Source: Rickettsia typhi | Lineage (GTDB): Bacteria; Pseudomonadota; Alphaproteobacteria; Rickettsiales; UBA1997 | DNA: 8,384 nucleotides | Direction of reading: 5' to 3' | Assembly (NCBI GenBank): GCA_945861125.1 | Contig: CAMASZ010000044.1 | Span: 1 to 8,384 of the forward strand | In this document: positions 1-8,363 of the stretch, one piece after another | Layout: every line of letters begins with the position of its first letter | How positions within the stretch are numbered: position 1 is the first letter of the stretch | Position numbers and translations under genes: made by a program | The notes under the pieces: model-generated | The model's database searches: none | Told to the model about the DNA's origin: nothing | Seen by the model: the letters and a program-made list of their open reading frames with translations, nothing else

Positions 1-2469
<2,469 letters not shown>

Positions 2470-2495
2470 TGAAATTTCTATGTTTATTCTTGATC

Positions 2496-2523
2496 AAGAT
2501 AAGTTTTTTGGATTTAATACCAA
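2496..2523 (-). promoter_or_regulatory. Possible leuA(-mreB) promoter, weak match
   Basis: On the minus strand, TTGGTA (2518-2523) and TATCTT (2496-2501) are separated by 16 bases, about 27 bases upstream of the leuA start. Both boxes are imperfect. A 10-base palindrome CTTGATCAAG (2489-2498) overlaps the proposed -10 edge and could be an operator or chance. No leucine-rich leader peptide or attenuator is evident in this spacer. Confidence 0.3.
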
Positions 2524-2561
2524 GCTTGTTAAAACGTGAGTAGTATTTTGCTCGAAATGTT

Positions 2562-2589
2562 TTGAAAGCAATCTAAAGTAAATTATAAT
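2562..2589 (+). promoter_or_regulatory. Sigma-70-type promoter for ldcA
   Basis: TTGAAA (2562-2567), a 16-base spacer and a perfect TATAAT (2584-2589) form the best promoter match in the window. Transcription would begin near 2596. That places the in-frame TTG at 2599 almost at the RNA 5' end and leaves a leader of about 45 bases before the ATG at 2641, which supports the ATG as the ldcA start. Confidence 0.6.
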
Positions 2590-2640
2590 AAAGTTATTTT
2601 GAAACTCAAACAATTTAAGCTTGATAAAATAAAAATAATT

Positions 2641-3582
2641 ATGACAAAAAATATTGTAGTTGAAGTAGTTTCCGTTGCAAGTCCTATAAGACTTGAAGAG
2701 GTAAGTATTATCGAAAAGGTTCTAAAGACAAATAACCTAATAGCCAACTTTTTTGAAAACAAAAACACTTCAATTAAATTGAAATTACCTCATTCACTTG
2801 CTATTTGTAAAGCTGAACATCGTTTTAAACAATTTAAGCAGGCGTTAGAAAATAAAGATTCAAAAATAATTTGGTGCAGTAGAGGTGGCTATGGAAGCGC
2901 AGAAATATTGCCATTTCTTTATAAAATGCCTAAACCAAAGAACAAAAAAATTATTGTTGGCTTTAGCGATATTTCTTCAATAGCTATTTTTTTACAGCAA
3001 CAATGGAACTGGCAAATAATATGCGCTCCAATGTTAAAACAAGTTGCCTGCAATAGTGTTTCTAAAAATTCACAAAAAATAATTTTTGATTTGATAAAGG
3101 GTAAAATTAAGCAATTACAATATGATCTACATTTTATTTCGGGTACTAAGAAAAAAATATTAGCACCAATAGTTGGTGGCTGTTTGAGTGTTTTATCGGC
3201 TAGTTTTGGAACTAAAAATCAGATAAATTGGCACAATAAAATTTTATTTTTAGAAGATCAAAATGAGTGTGCTGAAAGGTTGGATAGATATTTTACACAA
3301 ATTGCTTTTATTATAAATGAAACAAAATTAAGGCCGAGCGCAATTTTGCTTGGTAATTTTTTTGCTAATCTTGATAAATCTTCAGTTGAAATTAAAAATA
3401 TTAAAATTGCTATTGAAAACTTTTCCAAAAAGATTGGTAACATAGCTTTATGGCAGGAAAAGAGCATGTCCCTTGGTCATTCTTTTGATCAAAAACCAAT
3501 AGTAATTGGTCAGAAAGCCGAAATATCAACTATTGGTAAAATCACTCAAAAAATTGATTTGAGTTTTTTTAAAAAAGATTGA
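2641..3582 (+). CDS. ldcA: Muramoyltetrapeptide (L,D-) carboxypeptidase, peptidase family S66
   Basis: The product is a cytoplasmic serine peptidase that removes the terminal D-alanine from murein tetrapeptides during peptidoglycan recycling. From ATG 2641 it is 313 residues, normal for LdcA. Family features are clear: SRGGYGSAEILPFL (80-93), the nucleophile elbow GFSD (Ser109), GGCLSVLSASFGT (179-191), LFLEDQNE (Glu205) and LGHSFDQKPI (His280). The Ser109-Glu205-His280 order and spacing match the known Ser-Glu-His triad of LdcA. There is no signal peptide, as expected for a cytoplasmic enzyme. MccF-type immunity peptidases share the fold, so another small peptide substrate cannot be excluded, but LdcA is the default. 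An in-frame TTG at 2599 would add 14 lysine-rich residues; I prefer the ATG because of the promoter at 2562-2589. No clear Shine-Dalgarno sequence precedes it. It is divergent from leuA. Confidence 0.9.
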   Translation: MTKNIVVEVVSVASPIRLEEVSIIEKVLKTNNLIANFFENKNTSIKLKLPHSLAICKAEHRFKQFKQALENKDSKIIWCSRGGYGSAEILPFLYKMPKPKNKKIIVGFSDISSIAIFLQQQWNWQIICAPMLKQVACNSVSKNSQKIIFDLIKGKIKQLQYDLHFISGTKKKILAPIVGGCLSVLSASFGTKNQINWHNKILFLEDQNECAERLDRYFTQIAFIINETKLRPSAILLGNFFANLDKSSVEIKNIKIAIENFSKKIGNIALWQEKSMSLGHSFDQKPIVIGQKAEISTIGKITQKIDLSFFKKD

Positions 3583-3599
3583 TAATCTAGAAAGTTTTT

Positions 3600-3625
3600 C
3601 ATCTTTAAATTGTAGTTTAAAGATG
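3600..3625 (+). terminator. Perfect 10-bp A/T-rich hairpin between ldcA and nuoD
   Basis: CATCTTTAAA (3600-3609) pairs exactly with TTTAAAGATG (3616-3625) around the loop TTGTAG. It lies 17 bases after the ldcA stop and ends 61 bases before the nuoD ATG. No compact T-run follows on either strand, so it is not a textbook intrinsic terminator. It may be a weak terminator, an RNA-end stabiliser or a 5' leader structure of nuoD. Confidence 0.45.
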
Positions 3626-3686
3626 TGAATTGGTGTTAAAAATTTAAATTTTGTGTAAAGTGAATTCAGAAAGTAATAAGAAAAAC

Positions 3687-4841
3687 ATGACCATTAATTT
3701 TGGTCCACAACATCCTGCGGCTCATGGAGTTTTGCGTTTAGTCCTAGAAATGGATGGTGAAATTATTACTCGTGCTGATCCTCATATTGGCTTACTTCAC
3801 CGCGGTACTGAAAAATTAATTGAATATAAATCATACTTGCAAGCTGTTCCTTATTTTGATCGACTTGACTATGTTTCGCCAATGTGTCAAGAGCATGCAT
3901 ATGCACTAGCGGTAGAAAAATTATTAAATTGCAATGTTCCTTTGCGAGCAAAATATATCAGGGTATTGTTCTCTGAAATTACTCGTATCTTAAACCATAT
4001 TATGGCAATTACTACTCAAGCTCTTGATGTTGGGGCTATGACGCCACTTCTATGGATGTTTGAAGATCGTGAAATTATGATGGGTTTTTACGAAAAAGTT
4101 TCGGGCTCAAGAATGCATGCCGCCTATATTCGTCCTGGTGGTGTTCATCAAGATTTGCCAAAGGGATTGCTTGAAGAAATAAAGATATTTGCTCAGGGTT
4201 TTTCTAAAAAAATTGATGATATGGAAAATTTGCTTACAGATAATCGAATATTTAAGCAAAGAATGGTTGATGTTGGTATTGTTTCGAAAGAGCAGGCTAT
4301 TGATTGGGGTTTTTCTGGCCCCATGATTAGAGGTTCTGGAATAGCTTGGGATTTGCGAAAAAGTCAGCCATACGAAGTTTACGATCAGTTAGAATTTGAT
4401 ATTCCAATTGGTAAAAATGGTGATTCTTATGATCGTTATTTGATTAGAGTTCAAGAAATGCGCGAGTCTTTAAAAATGATTTTACAAGTAATTGAGAAGA
4501 TGCCACAGGGTAGGGTGATTACTGATGATCCAAAAATTGCTCCACCAAGTAGAGAAGATATGAAAAACTCTATGGAAAGTTTAATCAATCACTTTAAGCT
4601 TTACACCGAAGGATATCATGTCCCAGCTGGTGAAGCCTATGGTTGTGTCGAGGCCCCAAAAGGTGAATTTGGAGTTTATATAATTTCTGATGGCTCAAAT
4701 AGACCTTATCGTTGCAGAGTTCGTGCTCCTGGTTTTGCTCATTTACAAGGTTTAGAATTTATGGTTAAAGGCCATATGCTTGCTGATGTGGTAACAGTTA
4801 TTTCAACGCAAGATATTGTTTTTGGCGAAATAGATAGATAA
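3687..4841 (+). CDS. nuoD: NADH-quinone oxidoreductase subunit D (complex I 49-kDa subunit)
   Basis: It is a peripheral-arm subunit of respiratory complex I. With NuoB it forms the quinone-binding cavity at the membrane surface. From ATG 3687 there are 384 residues, covering the whole conserved protein from [11 protein letters not shown] to the C-terminal DIVFGEIDR. The quinone-site histidine and tyrosine, 49 residues apart in characterised homologues, are His13 (GPQHPAAHG) and Tyr62 (RLDYVSP). Other hallmarks are [13 protein letters not shown] (32-44), [12 protein letters not shown] (141-152), [10 protein letters not shown] (215-224) and APGFAHLQG (347-355). Alternative in-frame starts, TTG 3651 and GTG 3660, would add 12 or 9 residues. 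I chose the ATG because a purine-rich stretch precedes it, but homologues often carry about 10 extra residues here, so the start is uncertain. It stands alone: nuoC is not upstream and nuoE is not downstream. The wording resembles Rickettsiales homologues as I remember them. Confidence 0.97.
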   Translation: MTINFGPQHPAAHGVLRLVLEMDGEIITRADPHIGLLHRGTEKLIEYKSYLQAVPYFDRLDYVSPMCQEHAYALAVEKLLNCNVPLRAKYIRVLFSEITRILNHIMAITTQALDVGAMTPLLWMFEDREIMMGFYEKVSGSRMHAAYIRPGGVHQDLPKGLLEEIKIFAQGFSKKIDDMENLLTDNRIFKQRMVDVGIVSKEQAIDWGFSGPMIRGSGIAWDLRKSQPYEVYDQLEFDIPIGKNGDSYDRYLIRVQEMRESLKMILQVIEKMPQGRVITDDPKIAPPSREDMKNSMESLINHFKLYTEGYHVPAGEAYGCVEAPKGEFGVYIISDGSNRPYRCRVRAPGFAHLQGLEFMVKGHMLADVVTVISTQDIVFGEIDR

Positions 4842-4863
4842 TAATTTGACTAATAGATTGTTT

Positions 4864-4890
4864 AGATTTATAATAAATCTCTTCTTTATT
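4864..4890 (+). terminator. Weak terminator-like hairpin after nuoD
   Basis: AGATTTA (4864-4870) and TAAATCT (4874-4880) form a 7-bp stem with a 3-base loop, 22 bases after the nuoD stop. The pyrimidine-rich stretch CTTCTTTATT follows. The stem is nearly all A-T, so termination would be leaky. Confidence 0.4.
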
Positions 4891-4901
4891 TGCTCAAAAT
4901 A

Positions 4902-4955
4902 CTACTTCATAGTTTTTAAATAATATTTTTTAAATTTTGTTTAAGTTTGAAGTAG
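4902..4955 (+). repeat. Long-loop inverted repeat upstream of rpmJ
   Basis: CTACTTCA (4902-4909) is exactly complementary to TGAAGTAG (4948-4955), with a 38-base AT-rich loop between. It sits just upstream of the proposed rpmJ promoter. An 8-bp match at this distance in AT-rich DNA could be chance. Confidence 0.3.
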
Positions 4956-4958
4956 CTT

Positions 4959-4967
4959 TGCTATAAA
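4959..4967 (+). promoter_or_regulatory. Extended -10 promoter for rpmJ (and possibly hemC)
   Basis: TGCTATAAA at 4959-4967 is an extended -10 element (TG, one base, then TATAAA). Transcription would begin near 4974, giving a leader of about 25 bases to the rpmJ ATG. A poor -35 (TTGTTT, 4937-4942) lies 19 bases away and may not be needed. Confidence 0.4.
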
Positions 4968-4998
4968 AACTTAAAACTATCAATTCACTATAGAAAAG

Positions 4999-5124
4999 AT
5001 GAAAATTTATAATTCAATAAAATCAGCTAAAAAGAGAGATAAAAACTGTAAGGTTGTGCGCAGAAAAGGTCGCTTATATGTTATAAATAAACAAAATCCT
5101 CGTTTCAAAGCTCGTCAAGGTTAA
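4999..5124 (+). CDS. rpmJ: 50S ribosomal protein L36 (bL36)
   Basis: This is the smallest protein of the large ribosomal subunit, binding 23S rRNA. The frame from ATG 4999 encodes 41 residues: it begins [20 protein letters not shown], continues [11 protein letters not shown] and ends NPRFKARQG. These are hallmarks of the 41-residue bL36 common in alphaproteobacteria. It is strongly basic. Only one cysteine (Cys17) is present, so the zinc ribbon of the classical 37-38 residue form is absent; this is normal for the form. GAAAAG immediately before the ATG is too close to act as a Shine-Dalgarno site. nuoD ends 157 bases upstream and hemC begins 47 bases downstream, so rpmJ and hemC may share a transcript. 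Confidence 0.96.
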   Translation: MKIYNSIKSAKKRDKNCKVVRRKGRLYVINKQNPRFKARQG

Positions 5125-5136
5125 TTTCTAGATTAT

Positions 5137-5165
5137 TTGCAGTATTTATTTAACAAATTTATATA
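5137..5165 (+). promoter_or_regulatory. Possible promoter placing hemC at the RNA 5' end
   Basis: TTGCAG (5137-5142) and TATATA (5160-5165) are separated by 17 bases. The expected start point, about 7 bases downstream, coincides with the GTG codon at 5172, which would make hemC leaderless. Each box is only a partial consensus match in AT-rich sequence, so confidence is low. Confidence 0.25.
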
Positions 5166-5171
5166 GCTTCG

Positions 5172-6137
5172 GTGTCTAACAAAATAAATTCAAAAATCAG
5201 AATTGGCACTAGAACTAGTAGATTAGCTCTTGCTCAAGTTGCTGAAATACACCTCTTATTGGCTAACCATTTTCCAAATATTCAAATTGAGATTTTTCCA
5301 ATTAATACCTCTGGTGATAAAATAATTGATCAAAGCCTTACCGAGATTGGTGGCAAAGGGCTTTTTATTAAAGAGTTGGAAGAGGCCTTGCTACAAAATA
5401 AAATAGATATTGCAGTTCACTCGGCAAAAGATATCCCGCCTATAATAAATGACCAAACTATTATTGGTGCATTTTCTCCGCGTCTTGATCCTAGCGATTG
5501 TTTTATTTCTTCAAAATATTCCAATTTAAATGAAATGCCAAAGGGTGCGGTTATTGGCACTTCTTCGCCACGCAGAAAAGCTATAATACTTAATCTCAGA
5601 CCAGATTTAAAAATAGTAAATTTTCGCGGTAATGTTGATACTCGCTTAAATAAAGCATTAGAGGGGCAGGTTGATGCTTGCATTCTTGCGAGCTCAGGAA
5701 TTGCTAGGCTTGGTAAAGAACAGTCTGCAAGGGGTATTATTGAGATTTCCGAAATGATTCCTGCTGGCGGTCAAGGTGCTTTAGCTATTCAAATTTCTAA
5801 AGACAATCAAGATATTTTAAAAATAATTCAAAAAATTAATGATCAGCAAACTTATATTTGTGTTCAAACTGAACGAGCTTTCTTAAAAGAATTGGGTGCA
5901 TCTTGCAATACTCCTGTCGGTGTTTATGCAAATATCAAAGATAAAAAATTATATTTGCAAACCATAATATTAGATTATAACGGTAAGGAATGTTTTAAAA
6001 CTAATGGTTCTTGTAAAGATAGCATTGAAGACGGTATTGAGCTTGCAACGGCAATGGCCAAAAAAACCAAGATCGAAGCCCAAGAATTGCTTAAAAAAAT
6101 TATATCAAATTTTTGTTATACCAAATCCCATCTTTAA
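5172..6137 (+). CDS. hemC: Porphobilinogen deaminase (hydroxymethylbilane synthase)
   Basis: It polymerises four porphobilinogens into hydroxymethylbilane on a covalently bound dipyrromethane cofactor, in cytoplasmic haem synthesis. The 321 residues fit the family (about 310-320). Motifs: RIGTRTSRLALAQ (10-22), IGGKGLFIKELEEALL (59-74), AVHSAKDIPP (81-90), GTSSPRRKA (129-137), FRGNVDTRL (151-159), IPAGGQGALAIQ (196-207) and GASCNTPVG (242-250). Numbering is offset by 3 from E. coli HemC, so Asp87 is the catalytic Asp84 equivalent and Cys245 the cofactor-bearing Cys242. The arginines corresponding to E. coli 131, 132, 149 and 155 are present. GTG is the only plausible start near the conserved N-terminus. 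The last codons and stop lie in the left arm of a 22-base inverted repeat (6118-6139), so the C-terminal CYTKSHL may be recent. It converges on pstC. Confidence 0.96.
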   Translation: MSNKINSKIRIGTRTSRLALAQVAEIHLLLANHFPNIQIEIFPINTSGDKIIDQSLTEIGGKGLFIKELEEALLQNKIDIAVHSAKDIPPIINDQTIIGAFSPRLDPSDCFISSKYSNLNEMPKGAVIGTSSPRRKAIILNLRPDLKIVNFRGNVDTRLNKALEGQVDACILASSGIARLGKEQSARGIIEISEMIPAGGQGALAIQISKDNQDILKIIQKINDQQTYICVQTERAFLKELGASCNTPVGVYANIKDKKLYLQTIILDYNGKECFKTNGSCKDSIEDGIELATAMAKKTKIEAQELLKKIISNFCYTKSHL

Positions 6138-6139
6138 AT
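6118..6139 (+). repeat. Left arm of 22-base inverted repeat (inside the hemC 3' end)
   Basis: This arm starts ATACCAAATCC and ends ATCTTTAAAT. Its reverse complement recurs at 6327-6348 with a single mismatch (C at 6129). It covers the final hemC codons and stop (TAA, 6135-6137). Confidence 0.85.
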
Positions 6140-6147
6140 AAAATTAT

Positions 6148-6163
6148 AATAAAATATTTTATT
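6148..6163. repeat. 16-base perfect AT palindrome
   Basis: AATAAAATATTTTATT is its own reverse complement. It begins 11 bases after the hemC stop and directly adjoins the tandem GC-rich palindromes. Confidence 0.6.
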
Positions 6164-6229
6164 AGTCGCGCTAAAGCAACGACATGATTTTTGCCAGTCG
6201 TGCCCTAGGGCAACGACACGATTTTTTCG
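6164..6229. repeat. Two tandem copies of a palindromic repeat
   Basis: Copy 1 (6164-6195) and copy 2 (6196-6229) both run AGTCG-yGC, a variable TA-containing core, GCAACGACA, yGATTTTT. Each core can fold, with outer arms GTCG/CGAC and inner arms GCT/AGC in copy 1 or GCCC/GGGC in copy 2. The two copies differ mainly in the loop and inner stem, while the outer arms are kept. This is the most GC-rich patch of an otherwise AT-rich spacer. Confidence 0.75.
6197..6227 (+). terminator. Intrinsic terminator for hemC
   Basis: GTCGT (6197-6201) pairs with ACGAC (6213-6217), and GCC/GGC pair inside around CTAG, with one unpaired A. Six T residues follow at 6222-6227. The hairpin is repeat copy 2, so the repeat appears to double as the hemC terminator. 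Confidence 0.6.
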
Positions 6230-6247
6230 ATAAAATTTTTAAAATGA

Positions 6248-6277
6248 AGCTGTATATCCATACAGCTGAGGCTTTTT
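6248..6277. terminator. Perfect 8-bp hairpin, likely two-way terminator between hemC and pstC
   Basis: AGCTGTAT (6248-6255) pairs exactly with ATACAGCT (6260-6267) around ATCC. On the plus strand a five-T run follows at 6273-6277. On the minus strand (the pstC direction) the stem is followed by TCATTTT. It suits termination of both convergent genes. Confidence 0.6.
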
Positions 6278-6326
6278 AGAGATTTTTAACAAAAATATGA
6301 AGTTAAATTTGATATCTTGCTCAAAC

Positions 6327-6348
6327 ATTTAAAGATTGGATTTGGTAT
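6327..6348 (-). repeat. Right arm of 22-base inverted repeat
   Basis: It reads ATTTAAAGAT, T, then GGATTTGGTAT, the reverse complement of 6118-6139 at 21 of 22 positions. It lies 18 bases beyond the pstC stop codon, in noncoding DNA. Confidence 0.85.
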
Positions 6349-6366
6349 TCTCAAATTAATTGTTGT

Positions 6367-7560
6367 TTAACCAACGCCAAATTTCTTCTTATATCTTTTG
6401 ATCACTGCCAAAGCAATTATGTTAAAGATAAAAGTAAAAACAAATAAGGTTAAAGCTAAAGCAAAAGCCGAAAGAGTTTTAGGGCTATTAAACTCCTGAT
6501 CACCGACCAGTAAAGTTACAATTTGTGCAGTAGTTGTGGTTACAGAATCAAGTGGATTAAAAGTCAATTTAGCAATTAAGCCAGCTGACATTACTACAAT
6601 CATGGTTTCCCCAATTGCGCGCGATACTGCTAAAATTATTGCTCCAACAATGCTTGGCATGGCTGATGGGATAACAACTTTTTTAATCATTTCTGATTTG
6701 GTACTACCAAGAGCAAGTGCACCATCTTTTAAGCTCTGTGGAACAGAATTTATAGCGTCATCAGTTAGCGATAAAACAAATGGTATAATCATTATTCCCA
6801 TTACAAAACCAGCAGAAATAGCGCTTTCACTAGATATTTTAAAACCAAAAAAACCAAAAAAATTTTGAAAGAAAGGGGCGATAGTAATTACTGCAAAATA
6901 GCCGTAAACTACCGTTGGAACTCCGGCAAGAATTTCTAAAGCTGGTTTTAAATAATCACGAATTTTACTATTTGCGTACATACTTAAATATATTGCCGAC
7001 ATAATTCCAATCGGTACTGATATTATCATGGCAATAATGGTTATTAGTAAAGTTCCTAAAAAAACTGGAATAATTCCAAAAGCTGAGTTGGCAACCTCCT
7101 GTTCGCTATTGATTGCCATTTGAGGATTCCATTTTGTTCCAAATAAAAAATCACTAAAATTAATAATTTTAAAAAATTTAAGAGCTTCAATAAGAATAGA
7201 AAAGGTGATTATAATAGTTATTAATATGCCAATACCGGCAGTTAGAGAAAATGAGAAGATACCAACTTTTTCTATATGATTTTTAGCATTAAAATTTTTA
7301 TTATAAGCTATACTTATTAAAACAAAATTTATAATAAGAAAAACTGATGATAAAAATATTTTATTTAATTGCGAAAAAGAGCTTGAGAATACTGTAACGA
7401 TCAGAACCACTGTCCATAAAATAAAGCAATATGAATAATGTTTTGGTAATGAATTATAGCGAATTATTTTATTTCTGGAAAACCTTTGTTTTTTAATTTG
7501 GTAATTTACAATCATTGCAACCAGAAATATCGCAATAAAAAAAAATATTGGAAATATCAT
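6367..7560 (-). CDS. pstC: Phosphate ABC transporter permease PstC
   Basis: PstC is one of the two inner-membrane permease subunits of the high-affinity phosphate importer PstSCAB. The 397 residues include an N-terminal extension with hydrophobic segments near 2-18, 45-60 and 67-85, joined by a basic loop containing NSLPKHYSY (36-44). I recall this from alphaproteobacterial PstC. The permease core follows, with FLFGTKWNPQ (138-147) and the ABC-coupling loop DGALALGSTKSEMIKKVVIPSA (279-300), in which the usual E of the EAA motif is Asp. SRAIGETM (313-320) comes next. At least seven membrane-spanning stretches are apparent. No pstA or pstB follows (hemC converges from the other side) and no pstS precedes, so pstC is solitary here. 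No Shine-Dalgarno or Pho-box-like repeat is seen in the 14 bases upstream, so control elements would lie within rsmE. Confidence 0.93.
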   Translation of the reverse strand: MIFPIFFFIAIFLVAMIVNYQIKKQRFSRNKIIRYNSLPKHYSYCFILWTVVLIVTVFSSSFSQLNKIFLSSVFLIINFVLISIAYNKNFNAKNHIEKVGIFSFSLTAGIGILITIIITFSILIEALKFFKIINFSDFLFGTKWNPQMAINSEQEVANSAFGIIPVFLGTLLITIIAMIISVPIGIMSAIYLSMYANSKIRDYLKPALEILAGVPTVVYGYFAVITIAPFFQNFFGFFGFKISSESAISAGFVMGIMIIPFVLSLTDDAINSVPQSLKDGALALGSTKSEMIKKVVIPSAMPSIVGAIILAVSRAIGETMIVVMSAGLIAKLTFNPLDSVTTTTAQIVTLLVGDQEFNSPKTLSAFALALTLFVFTFIFNIIALAVIKRYKKKFGVG

Positions 7561-7574
7561 TAAATTTATTTTGA

Positions 7575-8363
7575 ATGTTAAAAATTAGAATCTTTATTGA
7601 AGACCTTATTTTAAATCAATCTAAACAATTTTTAAAGACTGAATTAAAAGTTATTGGCAATAATTTTGATTACTTAACAAAAGTAATGCGTTTAAGGGTA
7701 AATGATTGCTTTGCGGTTTTTAACGGTAAAGATGGTGAATTTGAAGCAAAAATTATTAATATTGAAAAAAAATCGCTACAAGCCTTAATAATAAAAAAAA
7801 TAAAAGATCTGACAATCTCAAGCAATATAACTATTGCTTTTGCTTTAGTAAAAAATGTTCGTATTGATTTTATTGCAACTAAAGCAACAGAGCTAGGTGT
7901 TGCAAAATTTCAACCAATAATTACCGATCGAACTATTGTTGATAAAATAAATTACGATCGCTTTAAAGCTAATATTAAAGAGGCTTGTGAACAATGCCGC
8001 AGAAATGATTTTCCACAAGTTTTAATTGTTAAGACTTTAGAAAGGTTTTTGTACGAAGATGGCCAAAATAGAATATATATTTTGTGTGATGAATCTGGAA
8101 AAGGTGAAAAGTCTAGTATCATTCTTAGTAAAATTGCAGAAAATTTACAAAACAACAATTTAATAAACAAAATTGAATTTGTAGTAATTATTGGTCCTGA
8201 AGGTGGATTCACTGAAAAAGAATTTAACAGGATTTATCAATTAAATAATAGTTATAGTATTTCTATGGGTCCAAGAATATTAAGATCGGATACTGCGATT
8301 ATATCTGCACTTACTTTAATTCAAGAATTTCTTGGCGATTTTAATTTGAAACCAAATTTTTAA
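7575..8363 (+). CDS. rsmE: 16S rRNA (uracil-1498-N3)-methyltransferase
   Basis: It methylates N3 of U1498 in helix 44 of 16S rRNA using S-adenosylmethionine. It is a SPOUT-class enzyme with a C-terminal trefoil knot. The 262 residues are close to the family norm. The N-terminal PUA-like domain covers about 1-75 and includes DYLTKVMRLRVND (32-44). The catalytic domain shows KATELGVAKFQPIITDRT (103-120), EACEQCRRNDFP (137-148, family EA.EQ..R...P) and the knot motifs IIGPEGGFTEKEF (205-217) and MGPRILRSDTA (231-241), where SAM binds. ATG 7575 gives the expected N-terminus. Only 14 bases separate it from the divergent pstC start, with no Shine-Dalgarno, so its promoter would lie in pstC coding DNA. 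The next gene starts at the base after its stop. Confidence 0.95.
   Translation: MLKIRIFIEDLILNQSKQFLKTELKVIGNNFDYLTKVMRLRVNDCFAVFNGKDGEFEAKIINIEKKSLQALIIKKIKDLTISSNITIAFALVKNVRIDFIATKATELGVAKFQPIITDRTIVDKINYDRFKANIKEACEQCRRNDFPQVLIVKTLERFLYEDGQNRIYILCDESGKGEKSSIILSKIAENLQNNNLINKIEFVVIIGPEGGFTEKEFNRIYQLNNSYSISMGPRILRSDTAIISALTLIQEFLGDFNLKPNF

Larger units (their letters stand above)
6118..6348. mobile_element. Candidate small non-autonomous element (MITE-like) bounded by the inverted repeat
   Basis: A 231-base segment is bracketed by the 22-base inverted repeat and filled with palindromes and no coding frame. TA lies just inside both outer edges (6119-6120 and 6346-6347), as a TA target duplication would leave for IS630/mariner-like transposition. 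If those are the edges, joining the flanks at one TA lets hemC read on for eight codons to a TAA at 6368-6370, which would overlap the pstC stop. Alternatively the arms are simply a long-range stem for two-way termination. No transposase is visible. Confidence 0.35.

Noticed and set aside
3582..5136. 12-base exact inverted match (3582-3593 and 5125-5136) after the ldcA and rpmJ stops, bracketing nuoD-rpmJ as a possible cassette
   Set aside because: With this AT bias several 12-base inverted matches are expected by chance in a window of this size, and the core TCTAGA is itself palindromic. Not enough to claim an element.
6298..6333. Tiny open frame starting MKLNLIS in the hemC-pstC gap
   Set aside because: Only 11 codons, no initiation signal, and it runs into the right inverted-repeat arm.
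6138..6366. A tRNA or known small RNA in the structured gap
   Set aside because: No cloverleaf, TTCGA arm or known riboswitch core could be found; the structure is explained by repeats and terminators.
6536..6868. 110-codon plus-strand open frame inside pstC
   Set aside because: Antisense to the conserved PstC coupling loop; an ordinary opposite-frame shadow.
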